DNA of 64,000 bases from DT-110 sp030148525 (GTDB lineage Bacteria; Bacteroidota; Bacteroidia; Chitinophagales; Saprospiraceae). Shown here in pieces: positions 26,708-35,919 of the stretch; position 1 is the first letter of the stretch, and the number at the start of each line of letters is the position of its first letter. Location of the stretch: the NCBI GenBank assembly GCA_965227445.1, contig OZ245751.1, forward strand, positions 3,720,001 through 3,784,000, given 5' to 3'. The notes below the pieces were generated by a model, which was not told the origin of the DNA, did no database searches, and worked only from the letters and a program-made list of their open reading frames with translations. Made by a program: the position numbers and the translations under genes.

Positions 26708-28495
26708 TTAAAAAGGCCAGATCAAGGGTATACAGAGCGTTCCGATTATCCAAAATAAAATATTCAGCGGAGTACCGATCCGCAGGAAGTCCCCGAAGGT
26801 ATATTGCCCCGGACCAAAGATCATGGTATTGGTCTGATAACCAATGGGCGACATAAAACTCAGGGAGGCGGCCATGGTCACCGCGATAAGCATGGGTTCG
26901 GGTTGTACCCCGATCGACCGCGACACTTCGATCGCGATCGGTGCCAGCAGAGCCGCCGTGGCCTGATTAGAAATAATATTGGTCAGCATCATCGATAAAA
27001 AGAAAAAGGCCGAGAGTACCGCCCGCGGACCGTAGGCTTCCAGGTAATTGATCCCCGTATCGGCCAACAGGGTGGCCGCTCCGGTCTTTTCCATGGCTAC
27101 CCCCAGCGGCAGCATACCGGCCAACAGGAAGATCACTTTCCAATTGATCGATCTCCAGGCCTGCTCATTGGTCAGGCAGCCGGTCAGTATCATCAAAACC
27201 ACGCCACAGGTAGCGCTGACCATGATGGGCAATACATTGAAGGCCGCCAGTCCTACTACCCCCAGCAAAATGGCTACGGCCACCGGAATACGCTCCTTTT
27301 TGGTGGGTGTCACATCCTTTTCAGTGGCCAGGATAAACTCCCCCGCTGCCTTGATGCTGGGCACCCGCTCTTTTTTGGCAAATAACAACAGGGAAGTACC
27401 ACCCTCCAGGCGGACTTCGTCAAAATCCTCCTGCTGCAGGGATCCACCCTGACGAATGGCCAATAAGATAGCTTCGAATTCCTCGTAAAAACGGATGTGC
27501 TTCAGTTTCTTACCGGCATACGATGACTCCGGCGAAACGACCACCTCGATCAATTGGGCATTACCGATCTCAAAATCCGAATCCTTCCACGGCGCATTTG
27601 GGATGATGTGGACATCTTCCCGGAAAAGTAACTTATTGATCTCATCGATACTTCCCCGGATGCGCAATACATCATTGGCGCGCAGGGTGATAGTGCTGCG
27701 GTCAGTTTTTGCCTGACCTTGTTCATCGTAGACCTCTACTATTTGCAGGTCGAGATCTTCGAGTAGGGAACTGTCGTGAAGGGGGGTATCGACGTATTCG
27801 GAATGGGCATCCAGTACTACATCCGTAAGGTATTCCTCCATGGAAAAGGTATCGGTCAGGTTTTCATCTTCCCGGCGTTTGGGGATCAGGTTAATGCCGA
27901 TGGTGAACAAATACACGAATCCGGCCACCAGGAAGATGAGTCCCATGGGGGCAAATTCAAACATGGTAAAAGACTCCAGTCCGTTATCGGTGGCAATGGA
28001 ATCGACCAGGAGGTTGGTAGACGTTCCGATCAGGGTACAAACACCCCCGAACATGGCCGCAAAGGAAAGCGGCATCAACAGTCTGGAAGCACTTTTCCCC
28101 AATTTTTTGGCCAGACTGATTATCACGGGAATAAAAATGGCCACCGCTGCGGTATTATTGATAAATGCAGATATGACAGCAATGATCAGCATAATGATCA
28201 AAATAGCCACCCGGTAGGGATACCGGTTCAGCTGCAAAAAGAAGTCACCTACTTTATTGAGCGCCCCGGTTTGGGTTAGTCCTTCACTCAGTATAAACAT
28301 ACAAGCGATGGTCACGGTAGCCTGATTGCTGAAACCAGAAAACCCCTCTGCCGGCGTCAGTATCCCCGTCACGACTAACAAGGCCATGATGATCAGGGAT
28401 GCTACATCAAACGATACCCGTTTGTTGATGAACAGCAGAACTGCCAGTCCAATCAGAAAATAGACCCATAATATGTCAGTGGCTATTCCAAACAT
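26708..28495 (-). CDS. SLC13/DASS-type permease with central TrkA-C domains
   Basis: The 595-residue protein has N- and C-terminal blocks of helices of the divalent anion:sodium symporter family (SNQATVTIACMFILSEGLTQTG, AFINNTAAVAIFIPVIISLAKK, TNIISNQATAALLAPIAIE, MSPIGYQTNTMIFGPGQYTF). In between are two RCK_C/TrkA-C domains (about 205-290 and 300-380: VVLDAHSEYVDTPL, LRANDVLRIRGSIDEI, VVSPESSYAGKKLK). These large versions are often annotated as sulfate, dicarboxylate or arsenite carriers. It overlaps no other gene but is 4 bases before the SulP gene. Paired anion carriers suggest sulfate or carboxylate handling, which is inference. Confidence 0.9.
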   Translation of the reverse strand: MFGIATDILWVYFLIGLAVLLFINKRVSFDVASLIIMALLVVTGILTPAEGFSGFSNQATVTIACMFILSEGLTQTGALNKVGDFFLQLNRYPYRVAILIIMLIIAVISAFINNTAAVAIFIPVIISLAKKLGKSASRLLMPLSFAAMFGGVCTLIGTSTNLLVDSIATDNGLESFTMFEFAPMGLIFLVAGFVYLFTIGINLIPKRREDENLTDTFSMEEYLTDVVLDAHSEYVDTPLHDSSLLEDLDLQIVEVYDEQGQAKTDRSTITLRANDVLRIRGSIDEINKLLFREDVHIIPNAPWKDSDFEIGNAQLIEVVVSPESSYAGKKLKHIRFYEEFEAILLAIRQGGSLQQEDFDEVRLEGGTSLLLFAKKERVPSIKAAGEFILATEKDVTPTKKERIPVAVAILLGVVGLAAFNVLPIMVSATCGVVLMILTGCLTNEQAWRSINWKVIFLLAGMLPLGVAMEKTGAATLLADTGINYLEAYGPRAVLSAFFFLSMMLTNIISNQATAALLAPIAIEVSRSIGVQPEPMLIAVTMAASLSFMSPIGYQTNTMIFGPGQYTFGDFLRIGTPLNILFWIIGTLCIPLIWPF

Positions 28496-28690
28496 AAATG
28501 AACCGGTCTTTTGAGTGTTGTCCTTTTGCAGCCGTCATTAGTCGAAAAAAACATACTAATTGCCCGACTATTTTAAACATTATTTATGAATAGGACGGAT
28601 GAAGGGGACTTATGTTCTTTCGGCTGGAAGTCGCCCGCCTATGGAAATCGGAAAGCGGAAAGCGGAAAGCGGAAGTAAGTGTGAATATTT

Positions 28691-28780
28691 GAACCTGAAC
28701 CTTAATCTCAACCTTAACCTGAACCTTAATCTCAACCTTAACCTGAACCTTAATCTTAACCTGAACCTTAATCTCAACCT
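28691..28780. repeat. Hexanucleotide-based tandem array (AACCTN/AATCTN)
   Basis: About 15 hexamers repeat in a 24-base super-unit (AACCTGAACCTTAATCTCAA and onward), giving a spurious Leu-Asn repeat in translation. A related array in the opposite orientation is at 31464-31525 and a short one near 31583. The gap 28496-28891 contains this array and the 44-base unit at 28785, but no gene. Confidence 0.85.
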
Positions 28781-28784
28781 TCTC

Positions 28785-28828
28785 CGCCCGCCGAAGTCCC
28801 TACGGGCGTATGCCTTGACGAAGGCGGG
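28785..28828. repeat. Second copy of the 44-bp palindromic unit
   Basis: CGCCCGCCGAAGTCCCTACG through GAAGGCGGG matches 21687-21730 with a few changes. Its GCCCGCC and GGCGGG ends can pair. Part of it also appears as CCTGCCGAAACTGTGGGCAG near 31528. Confidence 0.65.
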
Positions 28829-28891
28829 ACTCTTCCCCTTTTGCCGGAAGGCAGCAAAAAGAACATCTTTATACCCCATAAAACAAGCAAT

Positions 28892-30034
28892 ATGCCTCCA
28901 AAACATTCCATTGCCATTATCGGTGGCGGCATTGGCGGACTGACTACCGCTCTTTGTCTTGAACAAGTTGGCCTTACCAATTATCGCGTGTACGAAAGGG
29001 CACCCGAATTTCGGGAAGTGGGTGCCGCCCTGAGTATCTGGCCGAATGCGCTGCGGGTCTACCAAGCCCTGGGATTACTCGACGCCCTGCGTCCGCACTG
29101 GGGGGTGATCCACCGGGGCTACATCAAATCTGCCTCCGGCAACGTACTGAGCCAGGCCAGGCCTGATTACGAGCTCCCTACCGTATGCATGCACCGGGCG
29201 CATTTGCACGGTATGCTCGTGGAGCAGCTCCCCGCTGAAAAACTGATCACCGACCACGAGCTGACCGACATCGAGATCGGTGATGAGGAGGCAACACTGC
29301 ACTTTCGGGACCGGGAGCCAATAGAGTCTGATCTGGTGATCGGGGCCGATGGTATCAACTCGGTGGTGCGCCAAGCCATCATTGGCGACGGCGCGCCCAT
29401 CTACCGTGGCTACAACTGCTGGCGGGGTATCGCTACCCTGCCAGCAGCGCCCACTGGTTATAGTTCCGAAACCTGGGGGCAGGGAGCCCGGGTAGGGATC
29501 GTCCCCATCAAGGACGGTCAGTTCGGTTGGTGGGCCACCTGTAACGAACCGGCTAATACAAACGATGAGCCCGAAGGAGCTCTCGCCAAACTCAAGCGCA
29601 TTTTCGGTACCTGGCACGATCCCATTCCCGATCTGTTCGATAACTCAGGTGATATTCTGAAGAATCCGCTGGGCGACCGCGTTCCCACCCGCGGCTGGAG
29701 TCAGGGGCCGGTGGTCCTGATGGGCGATGCGGCTCACCCCACCACACCCAACCTGGGTCAGGGCGCCTGTATGGCGATCGAGGGTGCCTACGTACTGGCA
29801 CAGTGTCTACGAAAGTACGATCACCTGCCCGACGCCTTCGCCCGCTACGAAGACCTGCATTATCCGCGCAGTGCTCAGGTGACGAAGCAAAGCCTGCGCA
29901 TGGGCAAAATGGGCCAGATCGAGAATCCGGTGGGCATTGCCATGCGGAATACCTTCATCGGGCTCACGCCGGATAAGGTATCAATGCGGATGCTGGACCG
30001 GTATTTTGGGTACGACGTGACCGAGCAGGTTTGA
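28892..30034 (+). CDS. FAD-dependent aromatic-ring monooxygenase family protein
   Basis: The start is taken at 28892 (MPPKHSIAIIGGGIGG) because the Rossmann GxGxxG follows directly; an upstream ATG at 28841 adds 17 residues that read out of repeat DNA. The 380-residue protein has the three flavoprotein hydroxylase fingerprints: GGGIGGLTTALCLE at the N-terminus, a central DG motif (IGADGINSVVRQAI) and a late GD motif (LMGDAAHPTTPNLGQGACMA). This places it with salicylate hydroxylase and zeaxanthin epoxidase-like enzymes that use NAD(P)H and O2. No signal peptide. Substrate is unknown, and the next gene, an APH-like kinase, gives no firm clue. Confidence 0.88.
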   Translation: MPPKHSIAIIGGGIGGLTTALCLEQVGLTNYRVYERAPEFREVGAALSIWPNALRVYQALGLLDALRPHWGVIHRGYIKSASGNVLSQARPDYELPTVCMHRAHLHGMLVEQLPAEKLITDHELTDIEIGDEEATLHFRDREPIESDLVIGADGINSVVRQAIIGDGAPIYRGYNCWRGIATLPAAPTGYSSETWGQGARVGIVPIKDGQFGWWATCNEPANTNDEPEGALAKLKRIFGTWHDPIPDLFDNSGDILKNPLGDRVPTRGWSQGPVVLMGDAAHPTTPNLGQGACMAIEGAYVLAQCLRKYDHLPDAFARYEDLHYPRSAQVTKQSLRMGKMGQIENPVGIAMRNTFIGLTPDKVSMRMLDRYFGYDVTEQV

Positions 30035-30410
30035 TTTTCAGGCTTTGTCTTAGGGTATGCCTGATTGTTGCGTTTTGGTCCTTCGGTTTTTGGTCCAAGG
30101 TCCATGGTCCACGCAGGCCCACTCCATGAACGGATGTAATTATCCATGGACAAACTCTGGATGGGAACGACCTTTAGAACGTGCCTAACGGCACTCCTGG
30201 GCATCCTACTGCTCACTCCGCACCGGCTAACGCCGGCGCTACATAAAGGTCGTGCCTAATGGCACTAGTACAAATAAACGTACATGATTAGGAGACTTAA
30301 TGCATGGGGTATCAAAAAATGTTTTGAGTTCCCGGTCAGCCTGAATGGACCATGGACCATGGACCATGGTTTGGTCCATGGTTTCTTCACTTTATTATCT
30401 TTGGGCCGAT
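30035..30410. other. Intergenic repeat-rich gap
   Basis: This 376-base gap has GGTCCATGGTCC-type units near 30090-30115 and GGACCATGGACC units at 30345-30385. It also has two related stretches, GAACGTGCCTAACGGCACT and GGTCGTGCCTAATGGCACT, about 70 bases apart. No gene is seen. Confidence 0.6.
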
Positions 30411-31361
30411 ATGACGGACCATTTCCAATCGATCATTCTACATAGCACCGGTGCCTCCTCCCTGCACGTACAGGAAACCATCCAGGACCTTTGGAGTGGA
30501 TATGGGAAGATACTCCGGGTTAGCCTGGAGGGCGCTCCGGTAACCAGCGTGGTGGTCAAGCACGTACAACTGCCGGAGCAAAGCAAACATCCGCGCGGAT
30601 GGAATACGGATATTGGTCACCAGCGTAAGGTGAGGTCTTATCAAGTAGAAACGGCCTGGTACGACCGGTATAGTGTGGACAGTCGGGCTCGTCTGCCCAG
30701 GTGCTTTGCTATCGAGACGGTGGGTGAGGAAGTGCTGATCGTGTTGGAAGACCTGGATGAAGCGGGTTTTCGCTTACGCAAAAAAACAGTGGACTGGGAC
30801 GAGATCGTCTCCTGTCTGGCCTGGCTGGCGGCTTTTCACGCCAGTTACCTGGGCAAAACGCCGGAGGGACTCTGGGACGTGGGTACCTACTGGCACCTGG
30901 CGACCCGTCCGCAGGAACTCGCCGCCCTGGATGATCAACGACTGCGGGAAGCCGCGCCCCTGATTGACCAACGATTGAATGCCTGTACCTGGAAAACCAT
31001 CGTCCACGGCGACGCCAAGTTGGCCAACTTCTGTTTTGCGCCAGACGGTCGGGTGGCCGGCGTGGATTTCCAGTACGTAGGTGGGGGATGTGGAATGAAA
31101 GATGTTGCCTACTTCGTGGGCAGCTGCCTCGACGAGCACGACTTCGAGCGTCTGGAGCCGAAGATCCTGGATACCTACTTTGAGCATCTGCATCGTGAAC
31201 TCGGCGCACCGAACGCAGCCCTGGAAGCCGAATGGCGCCCGCTCTACCGGGTCGCCTGGGCCGATTTCCACCGTTTTCTGAAGGGCTGGAGTCCCGGGCA
31301 CTGGAAGATCAACGGGTATAGTGAGCGGGTGACGGCGCAAGTGATTGAAGAGTTGGTGTGA
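30411..31361 (+). CDS. Aminoglycoside phosphotransferase/ecdysteroid kinase-like protein
   Basis: The start is taken at 30411 (MTDHFQSIIL); 22 codons upstream of it read through GGACCATGG repeats and are unlikely to be coding. The 316-residue protein has the protein-kinase-like fold signatures of the APH/choline kinase group: VVVKHV with a Lys near residue 46, the catalytic loop VHGDAKLANFCF, and the metal-binding GVDFQYVG, then DVAYFVGSCLDE. Such enzymes phosphorylate small hydroxyl compounds with ATP. The APH-like ecdysteroid-kinase-related subgroup is the closest in overall pattern. It may follow the FAD monooxygenase functionally but a 376-base repeat-filled gap separates them. Confidence 0.82.
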   Translation: MTDHFQSIILHSTGASSLHVQETIQDLWSGYGKILRVSLEGAPVTSVVVKHVQLPEQSKHPRGWNTDIGHQRKVRSYQVETAWYDRYSVDSRARLPRCFAIETVGEEVLIVLEDLDEAGFRLRKKTVDWDEIVSCLAWLAAFHASYLGKTPEGLWDVGTYWHLATRPQELAALDDQRLREAAPLIDQRLNACTWKTIVHGDAKLANFCFAPDGRVAGVDFQYVGGGCGMKDVAYFVGSCLDEHDFERLEPKILDTYFEHLHRELGAPNAALEAEWRPLYRVAWADFHRFLKGWSPGHWKINGYSERVTAQVIEELV

Positions 31362-31463
31362 ATTTGGGTATTTGGTAGTAGGTAGAGGGTAGTAGGACTC
31401 GAAGCGTATCTTTCTAAAACCACCTTTTTTACTAAGCTTGAAAGTAATCGCTTTTATAGATGA

Positions 31464-31525
31464 AGATTCAGATTCAGGTTCAGGTTGAGGTTCAGATTCA
31501 GGTTTAGGTTAAGATTCAGAATCAG
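31464..31525. repeat. Second hexanucleotide array (inverted relative to 28691)
   Basis: Units of GATTCA/GGTTCA/GGTTTA repeat about ten times; their complement has the same AACCTN/AATCTN pattern as 28691-28780. A short plus-strand remnant (CTTAACCTAAACCTCAGCC) is at 31583-31611. The two main arrays flank the monooxygenase and kinase genes in inverted orientation. The gap 31362-31708 otherwise shows nothing. Confidence 0.75.
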
Positions 31526-31708
31526 TCCTGCCTGCCGAAACTGTGGGCAGGTGAAGGCAGGCAAGCACAGGCCGCCCCTTTTACTTAACCTAAACCTCAG
31601 CCTAAACCTTTGGTCTACAATGATTTCATCTTTTTTAACGAGCTCATAGTAACTTAAGCACATCCAGCTACCTACTACTACATACCATTATTACTTAAAC
31701 CGACGACC

Positions 31709-32533
31709 ATGAAGAACCTCGAGCACCTACATAAGATCGGCATCAAAGCGGTCCTGGCCGCCGGCCGGGTGATTCAACAGCATATGGATGATGTTGCTGT
31801 TACCGTCGAGCAAAAGGAGGCGGGTACCAGTCGGGCATCTCAGGTGGTGACCGAGGTGGACCGGGCTTGCGAACGGGCCATTTTCCAGCATATCCTGCCC
31901 ACCTGTGCGGCCTTCGATCTGGCGTTGTTATCGGAAGAGACCGAGGACGATGGCAGCCGTTTCCGGAAAGACTACTTCTGGTGCATCGATCCGCTCGACG
32001 GCACCCTGCCGTTTACGGAGCAGCGACCGGGGTTCTCCGTATCCATTGCCCTGGTTGCCCGAGACGGGACTCCCTTCCTGGGTATTGTATACGACCCCGT
32101 CACCGAGACCCTCTACCACGCCCGCAAGGGCAAAGGCGTATACAAGAATGATAGCCCCTGGCAACTTCCTCCTCCTAGCGACTACCTCACCTACGTTACC
32201 GATCGTCGACTCCGGGACACGCCCCGTGTTGATGAGATAAAAGCCCTTTTGCACGAAAGTGCCGTAAAACTGGGTCTAAGCGGCTACCGGGAGCTATCCG
32301 GCGCCGGTTCGGTACTGAATGCCATTCGGGTACTGGAAAACCGTCCGGCCCTGATGTTGAAGTTCCCAAAAAAGGAGAAGGGCGGCGGCAGCATCTGGGA
32401 CTTTGCCGCGACGGCTTGTCTGTTTCAGGAGTTAGGCTTACCCGCGACGAATTTCGCGGGCGGGCGACTGGATTTGAATCGGGAGGAGGGGACGTTTATG
32501 AACCATGAGGGAGTGTATTACGAGCATTTGTAG
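31709..32533 (+). CDS. cysQ: CysQ/inositol-monophosphatase family phosphatase
   Basis: The 274-residue protein has the lithium-sensitive phosphatase motifs: SEETEDD (metal ligand Glu), CIDPLDGTLPF (DPLDGT) and a late WDFAATACLFQELG corresponding to the WDxAA motif. CysQ proteins hydrolyse 3'-phosphoadenosine 5'-phosphate to AMP during sulfate assimilation; others in the family act on inositol phosphates. Nearby SulP and SLC13 permeases make a sulfur link possible, but no other assimilation genes are present. No signal peptide. The 3' end (MNHEGVYYEHL) recurs in decayed form elsewhere in the window. Substrate is not settled by sequence. Confidence 0.82.
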   Translation: MKNLEHLHKIGIKAVLAAGRVIQQHMDDVAVTVEQKEAGTSRASQVVTEVDRACERAIFQHILPTCAAFDLALLSEETEDDGSRFRKDYFWCIDPLDGTLPFTEQRPGFSVSIALVARDGTPFLGIVYDPVTETLYHARKGKGVYKNDSPWQLPPPSDYLTYVTDRRLRDTPRVDEIKALLHESAVKLGLSGYRELSGAGSVLNAIRVLENRPALMLKFPKKEKGGGSIWDFAATACLFQELGLPATNFAGGRLDLNREEGTFMNHEGVYYEHL

Positions 32534-32574
32534 TTGACGTTTGATGATTCTTACTGATGAGCTATTAGCTCAGT

Positions 32575-32737
32575 CGTTATTAACCGTTATGATCGGTTAC
32601 TATACCGACAACGAAGTGGTTTTGCTCCGCAGTACTTCGTGCTGGGACTCCAAACCACTTCGAGTCGAGTATATTCTCGCGTGAAAAGGTTGGGCGAAGC
32701 CCAAACATTTTCGGAAGCGGTATAACCGTTAGTAACG
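32575..32737. repeat. Palindromic repeat C, copy 1, interrupted by element B
   Basis: The unit CGTTATTAACCGTTATGATC..GTTAGTAACG is split after GGTTAC-TA by element B. The uninterrupted form is at 45111-45151, and a third, diverged copy is at 61179-61219. Confidence 0.8.
32603..32722. repeat. Repeat element B, copy 3 (120 bp) with TA duplication
   Basis: It starts TACCGACAACGAAGTGG, ends GGAAGCGGTA and is flanked by TA at 32601-32602 and 32723-32724. Comparison with 45111-45151 shows that removing the element and one TA restores the target exactly. The 778-base gap 32534-33311 also contains a P-loop gene remnant (32991). Confidence 0.9.
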
Positions 32738-32990
32738 ACTATGTCCGCTGTTGGCTTGGGTTTGCGGATGTGGATGGTTTAGGCGATATTGATAGAGATA
32801 GTTGTATAAGCGCAATGAATGGGCGGATAGAAAAATGCTCGGTGGCATTGAAAAAATTCAAAGGGAGAAGTGAAAATGCCAAAAATAGAGTTTGAGTCAT
32901 TTCACTGACGGAATTAACGTGAATTGCGTCAAAACTATAACACAAATGGTGTAGAATGAAACGTAAATCAAAAATCAGCTATTAGATAGC

Positions 32991-33266
32991 TTGATTCCCA
33001 ATAAAGTAGTTGTTCAACTTAGCCCTCGGCGAGTAGGGAAAACTATTCTAATTGAACAGATCATAGACCGACAAACCAAACACCGCCCGAACAGGCGTTA
33101 CTTCACCCCGATGGACTGCACCAACACCTCAAACGTTTCTTCTTTTTTATTGCCGATCAACAATTGCATTTCGACGACCGGTTTCGACAAAACTATACAG
33201 GATGGTGCTGCCGGATTGGGTGTTAACTCAGCCTACAAGGTCAACTCTCTAGCAGTTTACGCATAA
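32991..33266 (+). pseudogene. Remnant of a P-loop ATPase (DUF4143-type AAA)
   Basis: The frame begins LIPNKVVVQLSPRRVGKTILIEQII, which matches the Walker A region of the widespread bacterial ATPases with KVVxLxGPRRVGKTT. The glycine before PRR is Ser and the conserved second Thr is Ile. After about 45 residues the similarity stops and the frame ends at 33266, whereas intact members have about 380-400 residues. The start codon would be TTG. It is a decayed 5' fragment. Confidence 0.55.
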
Positions 33267-33311
33267 AGTATAGTACATTGCACCAGCAATATTGAAGAGG
33301 AATAGCATGGA

Positions 33312-35129
33312 ATGAACAACCAGCCATACATATCTAATTCCGTTAAGTCCATTGTAGTACTGCCATTTGTCAATATGAGTGCTGACCCCGACAATGAATA
33401 CTTCAGCGATGGCATCACCGAAGAGATCATCAACGCACTCACTACTATAAAGGGCTTAAAAGTCATTGCCCGCACCTCCTCCTTTTCTTTTAAGCATAAA
33501 AATATAGACGTACGTACAATCGGCCGTCAATTGGGGGTAAGTACGGTCCTGGAAGGGAGTGTACGCAAAGCAAAAAGCCGTGTTCGCATCACAGCACAGT
33601 TGATTAGCACCCAAGATGGAACACACTTCTGGTCCAAGAATTTCGACCGGGAATTGGAGGACATTTTTGCCCTGCAAGATGAAGTCAGCCTGCTCATAGC
33701 GGATCAAATCAGGGAGAATTTTGGGCATTTTGACATCCAGGACCAATTGATTGGCGCTCCTACGAAAAACATGGATGCGTATAATCTTTATCTCAAAGGC
33801 CGTTATCACCAACTCAAATGGAACGCCAAAGACTTGTTAGCCGGGGTAGATTATTACGAACAAAGCATTAGACAAGACCCTTCTTTTGCCCTGCCGTATT
33901 TTGGGGCAGCATTGAGCTATGGCATTAATGCTTCTTGGGGTTTCATACCCTATAATCAGGGGGTACAAAGGGCGGCAGAATTACTGAGGGAAGGGTTAAA
34001 AATCAATGACCAAGCGTATTTAGGTCATTTTGCCCAAGCCACTGTCTACTTTTGGGGACGATGGGACTTCAAAAACGGGCATAAGCATTTCAGCCAGGCT
34101 ATTTCGATTAATCCGGCGTTCACCGATGCCGAAGAAGGCCTGGCAGAACTGTACACCGCTATCGGGGCATTCAAAAAAGCCTTTCACCATACTCAGAACA
34201 TCCTAAATATCAACCCACTTTCTCCCAATCATTATTATACCGAAGGGAATATTCACTATCTGTCTGGCGATTACGAAAAGGCCATTAAGAGTTTGGAAAC
34301 GGGGTTGCAAGTCGATCCAGAGTTTGCCCTGGCCACCGAAATGATTGCACTCTGCTACATCCATCTCAAGGATTATAATAGGCTGGAGGAGTTTCTAAGA
34401 GATCACCCACAGGCGCAACACCCGGATAAATGCAAGGCTTTGTTCAAATTAATGCACCCCGACGTAGCCCAGGCAGATGTGGATTTAGCCGCTATTCGTA
34501 CTCAAATCAAAGAGGACAATACCGCAAGCCTTATTGCCTGGAACTTGTACCTGCAGGTTTACCTTGGCAAGCACGAGCGGGCGCTGGATGCACTTGAGAA
34601 AAGGCTGGAAGCGAAAACCGGGCAACTAATTAACTTTAAGTATGATCCACTTCTCACACCACTTCATTCCCACGAACGATTTCAAAAATTGGTGGCCCGC
34701 ATTTTTCACCCTTCAAGATTACCAGACCTCAACAGTGAGGCCACCACGAATATTGATTCTATCAGAGCTGTAATTCCAGCGAATGAAGTAAAGTCTTACC
34801 TGATCGCAATTACCGACTCCCTGGAAAAGGAACGCGTTTTTTTAGACCCTGCCCTTTCTTTAAAATTATTAGCAGAGCACGTCAACCTTCATCCGAACAA
34901 GCTCTCCTGGCTGCTCAATGAGCATATCGGTAAAAACTTCAATGAGTACATCAATACCTATCGCCTGGAAGCTTTCAAAGCAAAAGCTCTCGACCCAAGG
35001 AATAGCCACCTTACGCTGTTAGGACTGGCCTATGAGAGTGGTTTCAACTCCAAGTCGGTATTCAATGCCTTTTTTAAAAAAACGGAAGGGGTAACCCCCA
35101 GGGCTTGGGTGAAATCACGCCAATCCTAA
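33312..35129 (+). CDS. TolB-like/TPR protein with C-terminal AraC HTH domain
   Basis: The 605-residue protein has three parts. Residues of about 10-145 match the TolB/FlgO-like N-terminal region seen in cyclase-type TPR regulators (SIVVLPFVNMSADPDNEYFSDGITEEIINAL, GVSTVLEGSVRKAKSRVRITAQLI, HFWSKNFDRELEDIFALQDEV). Residues of about 150-460 are TPR-like helices (YNLYLKGRYHQLKW, AISINPAFTDAEEGLAELY). The C-terminus (about 505-605) is an AraC DNA-binding domain (LSLKLLAEHVNLHPNKLSWLLNEHIGKNFNEYINTYRLEA, LAYESGFNSKSVFNAFFKKTEGVTPRAW). No membrane segment is evident. It probably regulates genes nearby such as the secreted protein at 35254 and the hydrolase at 36184. The ligand is unknown. Confidence 0.85.
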   Translation: MNNQPYISNSVKSIVVLPFVNMSADPDNEYFSDGITEEIINALTTIKGLKVIARTSSFSFKHKNIDVRTIGRQLGVSTVLEGSVRKAKSRVRITAQLISTQDGTHFWSKNFDRELEDIFALQDEVSLLIADQIRENFGHFDIQDQLIGAPTKNMDAYNLYLKGRYHQLKWNAKDLLAGVDYYEQSIRQDPSFALPYFGAALSYGINASWGFIPYNQGVQRAAELLREGLKINDQAYLGHFAQATVYFWGRWDFKNGHKHFSQAISINPAFTDAEEGLAELYTAIGAFKKAFHHTQNILNINPLSPNHYYTEGNIHYLSGDYEKAIKSLETGLQVDPEFALATEMIALCYIHLKDYNRLEEFLRDHPQAQHPDKCKALFKLMHPDVAQADVDLAAIRTQIKEDNTASLIAWNLYLQVYLGKHERALDALEKRLEAKTGQLINFKYDPLLTPLHSHERFQKLVARIFHPSRLPDLNSEATTNIDSIRAVIPANEVKSYLIAITDSLEKERVFLDPALSLKLLAEHVNLHPNKLSWLLNEHIGKNFNEYINTYRLEAFKAKALDPRNSHLTLLGLAYESGFNSKSVFNAFFKKTEGVTPRAWVKSRQS

Positions 35130-35253
35130 ACTTTCTAGCAAAGTCCTACATCTCACCAGAACGTCCGCAATTTCATTTCGGTACGATTAGCCTCCTTTTG
35201 CGCTCGATCTTTGGATTGTTCATTTGATAAAACAATCTAAATTTTCAACACCT

Positions 35254-35904
35254 ATGAAAAACCTCTTGATCATCGTCTTTACACTTTGCACCATCAACGC
35301 TTTCTCGCAGCGTAACCCACAAACTGGTAATGCAGCTGAAGTAGTGCATAAGTACAGGGTAAGCATACCTATGATTACGATACCGCAGCTCTTTACCAAA
35401 TCCTGGGACGATCGGACCCACACACAACATATAGAACTGCATATCAAACGCAACTTGGATGACCGAAACATTATAGGATTGAAATTCGCTAGCTGGCGAT
35501 TGTTTCAGCCCATGGGTATTACCTGGTGGGACGGGCTGTTGGATAAGCTAGATTCCGAAAGTGAATTCTACACCGGACATGTACGAGAAACAGGACTGGG
35601 AATAACGTATCAACGTATGCTGTGGAAAGGGTTCTTTGCTACGGTGGAAGTATTACCGCAGTTTCAAACGTACTTAGATGAAAATCAAAACAAAGTAGGA
35701 GATGGCTTTAAGCTATACAACTCCTATCACCTGGGCTATCATATCGCCTTTGGCAGGCAAAAACAGCTTTTCATCGAGCCTCAAGTACATTGCCAACACT
35801 GGATGTTCGACAATGATGCACCAGAAGGCTTTAGAGCACTGGATGATAAATGGAGAAATTACTTTCTGTTTGAGCCCAACTTGTATTTCGGGATAAAATT
35901 CTAA
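35254..35904 (+). CDS. Secreted hypothetical protein, probable outer-membrane beta-barrel
   Basis: The start is taken at 35254 (MKNLLIIVFTLCTINAFSQ), which gives a clear signal peptide; an upstream ATG at 35224 adds ten residues. The mature protein of about 197 residues alternates aromatic and polar residues (HTQHIELHIKRNLDD, GLGITYQRMLWKGFFATVEVLPQF, LGYHIAFGRQKQLFIEPQVHC) and ends FEPNLYFGIKF, with a terminal Phe typical of small outer-membrane barrels. I do not recognise a named family. It lies 124 bases after the AraC-type regulator on the same strand. Confidence 0.65.
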   Translation: MKNLLIIVFTLCTINAFSQRNPQTGNAAEVVHKYRVSIPMITIPQLFTKSWDDRTHTQHIELHIKRNLDDRNIIGLKFASWRLFQPMGITWWDGLLDKLDSESEFYTGHVRETGLGITYQRMLWKGFFATVEVLPQFQTYLDENQNKVGDGFKLYNSYHLGYHIAFGRQKQLFIEPQVHCQHWMFDNDAPEGFRALDDKWRNYFLFEPNLYFGIKF

Positions 35905-35919
35905 AAAGCGGCGCCGGTA

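Noticed and set aside
28599..28943. Frame encoding a long Leu-Asn repeat
   Set aside because: It is read straight through the hexamer array and overlaps the FAD monooxygenase start in another frame.
28691..31525. The hexamer arrays as a CRISPR array
   Set aside because: There are no unique spacers of constant length; units are 6 bases with a 24-base super-period.
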